From NCBI GenBank assembly GCA_029550985.1, contig JAKPGH010000059.1, forward strand, positions 1-5,805: 5,805 nt of DNA. The letters run 5' to 3'. Made by a program: the position numbers and the translations under genes. This stretch comes from Bacillota bacterium. Lineage in GTDB: Bacteria > Bacillota > Clostridia > Oscillospirales > Ruminococcaceae. This document shows positions 1 to 5,010 of the stretch, in pieces. The notes beneath the pieces are model-generated. The model was not told the origin of the DNA, made no database searches, and was given only the letters and a program-made list of their open reading frames with translations. The first letter of the stretch is position 1. Each line of letters starts with the position of its first letter.

Positions 1-2
1 GT

Positions 3-107
3 GAGACCTATCCTGCTGTACCCGCAGACGTACTCGTATTCCCACCACTGATACTTGACAATCTGCTGGTTCAGTACAAAGCTGAACTTGCTCAATGGGC
101 TGCTTAA
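3..107 (+). CDS. Possible 3' end of an upstream gene, unidentified (partial)
   Basis: One plus-strand frame is open from the left edge of the window to a TAA at 105-107. It encodes about 34 residues with a protein-like composition, ending in QYKAELAQWAA. No family is recognisable from so short a tail. The opposite strand is also open across the same stretch, in a frame rich in aromatic residues that has no start codon or ribosome binding site, so the strand is not certain. I prefer plus because the frame ends in a clean stop and is followed by noncoding-looking sequence. Confidence 0.3.
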   Translation, partial: ETYPAVPADVLVFPPLILDNLLVQYKAELAQWAA

Positions 108-555
108 TTCCAGGGGGTACCATGTCTGTTAAATTACCACCAAAAAAACAATACACCCTATATCCGAGACCACCCAAAAACACCCCCATTCGAACGAAAT
201 TCTAACAGCTAAAATCAATCGAATAGGCAGGGGGAGTATAATTTCACCTCCCCGCAAAATCACCCCTGTTTTTGGCCGTTTTTTGCGTTGCGCCTGTTTT
301 AAGCTACATCCCGCAAACACCGTATACACTCCTTTTTAGCGCCCTGCACGCCAGGTGTGGGCCCCTTCGGATGGGCGGCAGGTGCCAGCCGGTGCAGAAA
401 GGACGGCTCAGTCTAGTTTTGGCATTACGGCCGGCATTGCAAGCGGTACCCGATCGGCACCGTAGCGACATCGTTCAGCCCAGTTTCATTAAACCGCCAT
501 TGTAAGCCCATGTTAGGACCTCCCCAAATCGTAAAAAATACTTCATACTAAAACT
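108..555. other. Stretch without a confident gene; possible decayed or leader sequence
   Basis: No frame here looks like a normal gene. The part at about 130-260 is AT-rich, and 340-480 is more GC-rich. On the minus strand three short frames lie close together: 425-511 (28 codons, strong ribosome binding site), 304-471 (55 codons, overlapping it in another frame) and 129-329 (up to 66 codons, after an AAGGAG). Their products are rich in Arg, Cys and Trp and match no family I know. Such overlap fits a decayed gene or a repeated noncoding element better than three real genes. The plus-strand frame at 272-505 is equally unconvincing. Confidence 0.4.
425..511 (-). CDS. Possible small ORF or broken gene start, 28 codons
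   Basis: The minus-strand ATG at 511-509 is preceded by GGGGAGG and a 7-nt spacer, the best ribosome binding site in the left half of the window. The frame begins MGLQWRFNETGL and stops at a TAA after 28 codons. A second ATG overlaps this stop (TAATG) but opens only four more codons. A different minus frame stays open from 471 to 304, so a longer gene may have been broken by a frameshift. The start is divergent from the acyltransferase gene, with 44 bp between the two start codons. No function can be assigned. It could be a genuine small protein, a leader peptide, or the preserved 5' end of a dead gene. Confidence 0.25.
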   Translation of the reverse strand: MGLQWRFNETGLNDVATVPIGYRLQCRP

Positions 556-1089
556 ATGGAGCATGGGAAAAAACGACGGAAAAACCTGATTAACCTACGA
601 TGGTTTAACCGCCTTTTAAAATGGACCTTCGGGAGATGGCTGAAACGGGTGTACCATATAGAAGTTCGCGGCCTTGAGATTTTTCAAACCCTACGGCCTC
701 CTTACATCATTGTGGCCAACCATGTCAGTACCCGGGACCCCTTCTGGATTTCGGCTTTTGTGCCCGGCCCCGTCTTCTGGGTAGGCAGCGACAGCAACAT
801 GAGGTCCAGTCTCATGCGGTGGCTTTTAAAGCTTGTCGGCACTATTCCCAAGGCTAAGGTCATCCCCGACATAGAAACCGTAAACGATATTGTGCAGGTG
901 GTCCGTCGCCAGAAGGGTATAATCGGCCTTTTCCCTGAGGGAGCCCAAAGCTGGAACGGCTCGACCCTGCCGCTGGTTCCATCGACCGCTAAACTGCTCA
1001 AGCTCCTTAAGGTTCCTGTGGTGCAGGTACTTATCCGGGGCGTACCCGCTGCCATGACCGCATCTGTACAAGGTGAGGAGTTTTGGTAG
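556..1089 (+). CDS. 1-acyl-sn-glycerol-3-phosphate acyltransferase-like protein, C-terminally truncated
   Basis: This is a PlsC/LPLAT-family protein. The family transfers a fatty acyl group to lysophosphatidic acid at the membrane, giving phosphatidic acid for phospholipid synthesis. The catalytic HX4D motif is NHVSTRDP at residues 55-62. Block II lies around residues 78-98, the substrate-binding FPEG at 126-129, and block IV at about 153-162 (VPVVQVLIRG). At 177 residues it is shorter than the usual 200-250. The ending is suspicious: the last 15 or so codons lie in a 54-bp repeat found inverted beside the IS66 relic at 3418-3471, so the native C-terminus was probably lost in a rearrangement. 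There is no clear ribosome binding site before the ATG at 556. A CATACT at 544-549 is placed so that a leaderless transcript is possible. Family assignment is firm; activity of the truncated form is unknown. Confidence 0.85.
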   Translation: MEHGKKRRKNLINLRWFNRLLKWTFGRWLKRVYHIEVRGLEIFQTLRPPYIIVANHVSTRDPFWISAFVPGPVFWVGSDSNMRSSLMRWLLKLVGTIPKAKVIPDIETVNDIVQVVRRQKGIIGLFPEGAQSWNGSTLPLVPSTAKLLKLLKVPVVQVLIRGVPAAMTASVQGEEFW

Positions 1090-1098
1090 GATCGGTAG
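1045..1098 (+). repeat. 54-bp repeat, copy A (inverted relative to copy B at 3418-3471)
   Basis: Read on the plus strand, this segment matches the minus strand of 3471-3418 at 46 of 54 positions by hand count, with no gaps. It begins CCCGCTGCCAT and contains CGCATCTGTACAAG. Its reverse strand can be read in the same frame as the start of the plus-strand IS66 tnpA relic (LVQMRSWQR). It contains the stop codon of the acyltransferase gene. Probably an IS66-type end or subterminal fragment. Confidence 0.75.
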
Positions 1099-1165
1099 CC
1101 ACCGGCTGGGTCGGTCATGTGTGCGGGATACAATGGACGTTGGACGGGTGGTAATTATATAACAA

Positions 1166-1197
1166 GACATACTTTTGTCATGTTTTTGTGGTATACT
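1166..1197 (+). promoter_or_regulatory. Promoter and putative operator of the WYL regulator gene
   Basis: An inverted repeat GACA-N6-TGTC(AT) lies at 1166-1181. An extended -10 element, TGG-TATACT, follows at 1189-1197. There is no good -35 hexamer at the normal distance, and the inverted repeat covers that region. The same arrangement recurs before the DUF3788 gene, which suggests a binding site for the regulator encoded immediately downstream, that is, autoregulation. The regulator's ribosome binding site is GGTGG at about 1208-1212. Confidence 0.6.
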
Positions 1198-1220
1198 AAA
1201 AAACAAAGGGTGGTGATGGA

Positions 1221-2108
1221 ATGCAAACAGGCCGGCTATTCGAGATTATATACTTGCTAATCAATAAGAAGAAAATGTCGGCACAGGAACTTGCTGAGCA
1301 TTTTGAGGTTTCAAAGAGAACAATTCTTCGAGATATCGATGTCCTGACAGCGGCCGGAATCCCTGTCTATACAACGCAAGGCAAGGGCGGCGGCATTTCA
1401 ATTATGGACAGCTTTCTATTGAACAAAGCCGTTCTCAGCGAAGATGACAAAAACCAGATCCTCTTTGCTCTTCAAGGTCTGTCCGCTACGAATACCGTTG
1501 ACACAAAGCGCGTTTTGAACAAGCTGCAAAATTTTTTCGGCAGGACGAATACGAACTGGATTGAAGTTGATTTTTCCCGATGGGGCAGCGGAGATTCGGA
1601 TAAGCGAAAGTTTGAAATCCTGAAAAATGCCATCATGGGGAAACGTGCGATTTCTTTTCGTTATGTCAGTTCATATGGCGAAGAAGGCGAACGCAAAGTG
1701 CATCCGCTTAAGCTGATATTCAAGTCAAAAGCATGGTATCTGCAAGCGTTCTGTACCGTCAGGCAGGATTATAGGATATTCAAAATAAACCGCATATTGG
1801 ATGTAAGCATGACAAATGAAAGCTTTGACGAAAGCAGCTATTCTCCTCCGCCCATCGAGACCCCGCAAGCGGAATCGGATTCGCTCATAACGCTCACCAT
1901 CGCTTTATCGCCGAAGGTCGCCTATCGAGCCTATGATGAATTTGATGAAGGCTGCATTGAAAAATGCGACAACGGCTGGCTGCGCGTAACGGCAAGACTG
2001 CCGGAGGATAACTGGCTGTATGGCTTTTTAAGATCATTGGGAAAAGACGCTTGCATCATCAGTCCGGAGCATTTGAAAGAAAAAATTCTACAGGAAAATA
2101 TAACATGA
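1221..2108 (+). CDS. YafY-like HTH/WYL-domain transcriptional regulator
   Basis: A 295-residue DNA-binding regulator of the HTH-WYL class. The N-terminal winged helix-turn-helix spans about residues 4-60, with a DeoR/HTH_11-like recognition segment (VSKRTILRDIDVL, 30-42). A GKGGG turn follows at 54-58. The WYL domain occupies about 128-200, with its signature variant AWYL at 171-174. A C-terminal WCX-type extension covers about 222-292. WYL domains are known to sense ligands, in several cases nucleic acids, and such regulators often control stress or defence genes. The ATG at 1221 follows a GGTGG ribosome binding site. Its TGA stop (2106-2108) lies inside the operator of the next transcription unit. 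The matching inverted repeats at both promoters point to control of itself and the two downstream genes. Length and domain order are normal, so the gene looks intact. Confidence 0.9.
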   Translation: MQTGRLFEIIYLLINKKKMSAQELAEHFEVSKRTILRDIDVLTAAGIPVYTTQGKGGGISIMDSFLLNKAVLSEDDKNQILFALQGLSATNTVDTKRVLNKLQNFFGRTNTNWIEVDFSRWGSGDSDKRKFEILKNAIMGKRAISFRYVSSYGEEGERKVHPLKLIFKSKAWYLQAFCTVRQDYRIFKINRILDVSMTNESFDESSYSPPPIETPQAESDSLITLTIALSPKVAYRAYDEFDEGCIEKCDNGWLRVTARLPEDNWLYGFLRSLGKDACIISPEHLKEKILQENIT

Positions 2109-2139
2109 CACACTGTTGTCATCTTTATAATGCTATACT
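2105..2139 (+). promoter_or_regulatory. Promoter and putative operator of the DUF3788-clbS transcription unit
   Basis: A perfect six-base inverted repeat, ATGACA-N6-TGTCAT, spans 2105-2122 and overlaps the regulator's stop codon. An extended -10 element, TGC-TATACT, follows at 2131-2139. A TATAAT at 2126-2131 is an alternative -10, lying 15 nt after ATGACA. The match to the regulator's own promoter in sequence, order and spacing (within 1 nt) supports a shared operator. Confidence 0.65.
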
Positions 2140-2160
2140 TTAAAAAAGGAGTTGGTGAAA

Positions 2161-2595
2161 ATGGAATGGGCAGGGCTTTATGACGCAAACAAGCAGCCGA
2201 GTGAGGCACAGATCGCCGAATACATAGCAACCCCGCTATGGGCGGATCTGAATGATTTTCTGCGTGAAAACTATGGCGTGCAGCCAAACTATGACTACAG
2301 TACATGCAGCGGTCAGCCGGGGTGGAACATAAAGTATAAAAAAGGCGGGCGTTCGCTTTGCACTCTTTATCCGATGCCCGGATTCTTTATCGCGCTGGTC
2401 ACCATAGGCGCTAAAGAGGAAATGGAAGCGGAGTTTCTTGCGCCGACTTTTACAAATCATGTGCAGGAGTTGATGAAAACCGCAACCAAGGTGATGGGAG
2501 CGCGCTGGCTGATGATCCATGTAACAGACGAACAGGTGCTTGATGATGTCAAGCGCCTTATCCAGATACGGAGCAAAATAAGGGGAGTGAAATAG
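2161..2595 (+). CDS. DUF3788 domain-containing protein
   Basis: A 144-residue cytosolic protein that I recognise as DUF3788. Family features are the N-terminal MEWAGLYD, a PSEAQIAEYI helix at about 13-22, a tryptophan-rich LW..L..F...NY segment at 26-38, and a central lysine/glycine stretch (GWNIKYKKGGRSLCTLYP, 54-71) followed by a hydrophobic strand. The biochemical role of the family is unknown to me. The ATG at 2161 is chosen because AAGGAG at 2145-2150 sits 10 nt upstream. In-frame TTG (2152) and GTG (2155) lie too close to that site. It has its own promoter between the regulator gene and itself, and its stop is one nucleotide before the clbS-like ATG, so the two genes are translationally close and cotranscribed. 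There is no signal peptide or membrane segment. Confidence 0.8.
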   Translation: MEWAGLYDANKQPSEAQIAEYIATPLWADLNDFLRENYGVQPNYDYSTCSGQPGWNIKYKKGGRSLCTLYPMPGFFIALVTIGAKEEMEAEFLAPTFTNHVQELMKTATKVMGARWLMIHVTDEQVLDDVKRLIQIRSKIRGVK

Positions 2596-2596
2596 A

Positions 2597-3142
2597 ATGC
2601 CGAGACCGGCAACAAAAACAGATTTAATTGCTGCCGCAAACGAGCGGTTTAATAAAATGTGGGCTCTCATCGGAAGCATGACGGAAGATGAGCTGAGCAT
2701 GCCTTTTGAGTTTGGTGACGACCCGAAGGATAAGGAGGCCCACTGGAAACGAGATAAGAATTTGCGGGATATTCTTGTTCACCTGTACGAGTGGCATCAG
2801 CTATTGTTAAATTGGATTAACTCCAACCGGAATGGCAATCATATCCCTTTCCTGCCGGAACCGTACAACTGGAAAACATACGGCGATATGAACATGAAGT
2901 TCTGGGTGAAACATCAGTCCACACCATATGAGGATGCCAAGAAGATGCTCTTGCAAAGTCATAAGGAAGTGCTTGCGCTTATCGAAAGCTTTTCCAATGA
3001 GGAGCTTTTTGAAAAACAGCATTTTAAGTGGAGCGGCACAACCAATATCGGCAGCTATTGTATCAGCGCAACAAGCAGCCATTATGAGTGGGCGATTGAC
3101 AAGATAAAACGGCAGATAAAGAAGCTGCGCTCCCGTTCATGA
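2597..3142 (+). CDS. ClbS/DfsB (DUF1706) family four-helix bundle protein
   Basis: A 181-residue DinB-like four-helix-bundle protein of the ClbS/DfsB family. The best-known member, ClbS, protects colibactin producers by opening the toxin's reactive cyclopropane. Whether this protein has that activity is inference. Features seen are an N-terminal PATKTDLIAAANERF helix, a WKRDKNLRDILVHLYEWHQLLLNW helix (about 50-73) with conserved H62 and H67, the family hallmark PYNWKTYGDMN (89-99) and a C-terminal SHYEWAIDKIKRQIKK helix (161-176). The ribosome binding site AGGGGAG is at 2581-2587, 9 nt before the ATG. The gene is full length. Its TGA at 3140-3142 is followed almost at once by IS66 remnant sequence, and a strong hairpin at 3167-3204 could end transcription. 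Likely the effector of the cassette. Confidence 0.85.
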   Translation: MPRPATKTDLIAAANERFNKMWALIGSMTEDELSMPFEFGDDPKDKEAHWKRDKNLRDILVHLYEWHQLLLNWINSNRNGNHIPFLPEPYNWKTYGDMNMKFWVKHQSTPYEDAKKMLLQSHKEVLALIESFSNEELFEKQHFKWSGTTNIGSYCISATSSHYEWAIDKIKRQIKKLRSRS

Positions 3143-3403
3143 AATGGAGGACGGTTTAACCAGGCCAGACCAGAGCCCTTCGCTCCGGCGAAAGGGACTG
3201 GTCTTTCTTGCTATCTGTACCGGCAGAAAGCCGGGCCGTTCGCCCGGGCCATGTTGCTCGGCATTCTGCCGCGCTTCCCGCTGCCATCGCTGGACGGTTC
3301 TCTGGTTCAGACCCCGTTCTGTACAGAACTCCCGCAGGCTTTTCCCGCTGGTCCCTAGTTCGGCGAGGAGGGCCCGCCGCTCACCCTCGGTGTATCGTTT
3401 CAT
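3137..3403 (-). pseudogene. tnpA: IS66 family TnpA (ORF1) fragment, C-terminally truncated
   Basis: The frame starts with MKRYTEGERRALLAELG and continues through a helix-turn-helix (about residues 15-40, including SLREFCTERGLNQRTVQRW) typical of the small accessory protein TnpA of IS66-family elements. The start at 3403 is preferred over the in-frame GTG at 3433 because GGAGG lies 8 nt before it. The last part (FLPVQIA...SEGLWSG) aligns with the plus-strand copy (FLPVEVA...GPLRSLWEPG). The remaining C-terminal half is lost, and the frame ends by chance inside the clbS-like gene on the other strand. TnpA's exact role in IS66 transposition is not well defined, but it is needed with TnpB and TnpC. 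Not functional here. Confidence 0.75.
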
Positions 3404-3430
3404 GCTCGTATCCTCCGCCACCGAGCTTAC
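3144..3430 (-). mobile_element. IS66-type element fragment (5' end with tnpA start), minus strand
   Basis: This fragment carries the left terminus and the N-terminal part of tnpA of an IS66-like element, reading leftward. On the minus strand it starts at 3430 with GTAAGCTCGGTGGCGGAGG. A GTAA start fits IS66-family ends as I know them. The element is cut at about 3144, just after the stop codon of the clbS-like gene; the rest of tnpA, tnpB, tnpC and the right end are missing. No target duplication can be identified. Confidence 0.6.
3167..3204 (+). terminator. Strong hairpin just downstream of the clbS-like gene, possible terminator
   Basis: Arms AGACCAGAGCCCTTCGC (3167-3183) and GCGAAAGGGACTGGTCT (3188-3204) pair at 14 of 17 positions around a TCCG loop, starting 24 nt after the clbS-like stop. 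The following bases (TTCTTGC) form only a weak U-tract. The hairpin lies inside the tnpA relic, so it may be an accident of coding sequence, but its position suits termination of the cassette transcript. Confidence 0.4.
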
Positions 3431-3471
3431 CACACCTCCTTATCTTGTACAGATGCGCTCATGGCAGCGGG
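3418..3471 (-). repeat. 54-bp repeat, copy B (inverted relative to copy A at 1045-1098)
   Basis: Its minus strand matches plus-strand 1045-1098 at 46 of 54 positions without gaps. It spans the junction between the two head-to-head IS66 remnants, including the GTAAGC end of the minus-strand fragment and the first recognisable tnpA codons of the plus-strand one. A near-palindrome, ATCT-TGTAC-AGAT, sits in its middle (3442-3454). Confidence 0.75.
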
Positions 3472-3758
3472 ATGCGCGCGAGCAGAACAAGGAACGCCGG
3501 CCCACAGTCGAGAGAAATGCTCCCCGCAAAGGGCCAGGCTTTCTCCCCGTGGAAGTAGCGAGAGAGCATAGTCCCCTTCGGCCGGGGGAGGGCCCGCTTC
3601 GGTCCTTGTGGGAGCCAGGTATTAAGGAAGGAAGAACCTTTCCCCGACTCATCATTCAGGGAGGGACTGGGTGGGTGCTTGAGTGGCAGGGGCCAGTAGA
3701 GCCTGGAGCGTTAGAAGCGGCCCTGCGAGCGGTGGTTGGGATATGTGGTCTGAGGTAA
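3444..3758 (+). pseudogene. tnpA: IS66 family TnpA, N-terminally truncated
   Basis: The frame is recognisable from LVQMRSWQRDARE (3444 onward) to the TAA at 3756-3758. It continues through GPGFLPVEVARE, a variable middle and the conserved C-terminal segment TGWVLEWQGPVEPGALEAAL, which is typical of IS66 TnpA. The N-terminal helix-turn-helix is absent. The frame stays open upstream to 3144, but that part is the antisense of the other tnpA copy and is not protein-like. No credible start codon precedes the homologous region. The end overlaps the tnpB start by 16 nt, the normal translational arrangement. A relic. Confidence 0.75.
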
Positions 3759-4096
3759 GCCGGCTACGGATATACCTGAGGCCAGGGCCGACGGATATGC
3801 GGAAACAGGCCTACAGCCTTGCGGTTCTGGTGGAGCGGGAGTGGGAGGCGCCACTATTCAGCGGGGACCTGTTTCTCTTCTGTGGGAAGAGCAAACGGGT
3901 ACTCAAAATCTTGTACTGAGACCGGAACGGCTTTTGCCTGTGGACCAAGCGGCTTGAACGGGGAAATTTCCCATGGCCACGGGAGCAGCGTGCCACCGAG
4001 CCTGTGGTACTGACGGAAGAAGAACTGGGGATGCTCCTTGAGGGGATAGATTTCTGGAAGCGATTTCCGGAGTTGCAGTACAGCCGACTCACGTAG
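3743..4096 (+). pseudogene. tnpB: IS66 Orf2-like protein TnpB, interrupted by an in-frame TGA
   Basis: Starting at the ATG at 3743, the product reads MWSEVSRLRIYLRPGPTDMRKQAYSLA and continues with the family hallmark PLFSGDLFLFCGKSKRVLKILY. At 3917-3919 a TGA stands where family members have Trp (the YWD of LY-W-D-R-N-G-F). The same frame then continues without a break through CLWTKRLERGNFPWP and LTEEELGMLLEGIDFWKRFPELQYSRLT to a TAG at 4094-4096. That gives 117 codons in all, the normal length. A single TGG-to-TGA change therefore explains the interruption. TnpB is an IS66 accessory protein of unknown mechanism. In an organism using the standard code this copy yields only 58 residues. A gene call ending at 3919, or starting at 3683, would be wrong. 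Confidence 0.85.
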
Positions 4097-5010
4097 GGGA
4101 CAGGGAAAGCTGTTCAATGAGGCTGAATTCACAGCTCAAGACGAGATACAAAAGGCCCCTGAGGCTGCGCCGAAAGGACCGGCTATCACCACACACCGCC
4201 GAAAAGAAGGCCCCCGGCAGCGGCCGGCGACGGATTCGGGGAGATATCGAACGGATAGAGGTACTCCACGAGCTTGATGAAGCGGCGCGCGCCTGTCCGT
4301 GGTGTGCGAGCGAACGGCCCGTTATCGGAGAAGAGCGGAGCGAAGAGGTGGAGCTTATCCCTGCGAAGGTGGTGGTGAAGGTGCATGTGCGACGGAAATA
4401 CGGCCCCTGCACCTGCGACGACTTCATCGGCCACGATGAACCGGCGGTAGTCACCGCTCCGGCCCCGGCGAAGATTGCGAAGGGAAGCCAGTATGCCAAC
4501 AGCACGGCAGCGTTCATCATCGTGAGTAAGTATGTTGATGGGCTGTCCTTGTATCGACAGGAGGCGGCCTTCGAGCGGATGGGCCTTGAGCTTGGGCGGG
4601 GGACCATGGCCCGGATGATTCTGCGGGTAAGTGAGGAACTCGAGCCCCTGTGGCAGCGGATGAAGGAGGACCTGCGGTCGTCGCCGGTGCTGGGGATGGA
4701 TGAGACGGTGACGCAGGTGTTGCACGAGCCAGAGCGGCCCGCGACGAGTCAATCCCGGATGTGGGTTGCCCGGGGCTTCAAAGTGGCTCCTGGGTCGACG
4801 GACCCACCCCGGCCCATCATCTGGTTTGAATATGCCGACTCCCGTTTCGGGGGATGTGGCGGCATCTATCATCGGGAACTTCTCGGGGTACCTACAGACC
4901 GACGGGTACAGCGGCTACACCCGCATTGGCCGGCGGCCGGAGATCGTTCATGTGGGATGCTGGGCCCATATCAGGCGGGAGTTCTATCGCCTGGTGAGTG
5001 GAGAGGGGCC
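4097..5010 (+). pseudogene. tnpC: IS66 family DDE transposase TnpC, multiply broken
   Basis: This is the remnant of the catalytic IS66 transposase. The reading is split over three segments. Frame one starts without a start codon (KLFNEAEFTAQDEIQKAPEAAP, from 4107) and reaches a C5 run at 4211-4215. Frame two carries the zinc-finger part (CPWC and CTC), the helix preceding catalysis and the first catalytic Asp in GMDET (codon 4699-4701), to a G5 run at 4849-4853. Frame three carries the second catalytic Asp in LQTDGYSGY (4901-4903) and CWAHIRREF. Removing one base from each homopolymer restores a continuous protein. The N-terminal coiled-coil part (roughly 70-100 residues) is missing because LFNEAE lies just 13 nt after the tnpB stop. 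The C-terminal part with the catalytic Glu is lost at the IS91 junction. The frame starting at the ATG at 4117 is not the true start. Confidence 0.85.

Larger units (their letters stand above)
3431..5010 (+). mobile_element. IS66-family element remnant (tnpA-tnpB-tnpC), plus strand, degenerate
   Basis: The order tnpA, tnpB, tnpC on one strand, with tnpB overlapping the end of tnpA, is the classical IS66 arrangement. Every gene is damaged: tnpA lacks its N-terminal part, tnpB has a TGA at a tryptophan position, and tnpC lacks its N-terminus, carries two frameshifts and ends where IS91 sequence begins at about 5008. Neither terminus can be recognised with confidence. The region is clearly more GC-rich than the cassette at 1221-3142. 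Confidence 0.85.

Noticed and set aside
129..329. 66-codon minus-strand frame following AAGGAG
   Set aside because: Its hydrophobic C-terminal half comes from AT-rich low-complexity DNA. The GTG at 327-329 is too close to AAGGAG to be its start, and nothing in the product resembles a family. Mentioned only within the 108-555 region.
272..505. 77-codon plus-strand frame
   Set aside because: Biased composition, no ribosome binding site, and it overlaps minus-strand frames with better signals. No family character.
702..1206. Two long minus-strand frames opposite the acyltransferase
   Set aside because: Antisense shadows of a gene with clear catalytic motifs. The only real signal in them is the short tnpA-like segment that belongs to the 54-bp repeat.
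3144..3443. N-terminal extension of the plus-strand tnpA frame
   Set aside because: It is the reverse complement of the other tnpA fragment and only happens to be open.
4205..4220. Programmed frameshifting in tnpC
   Set aside because: No A6G-type slippery heptamer or stimulatory stem is evident. IS66 tnpC is not normally made by frameshifting, and the gene is damaged in several other ways.
4186..4872. 228-codon minus-strand frame opposite tnpC
   Set aside because: High-GC antisense shadow; the plus strand carries the transposase motifs.
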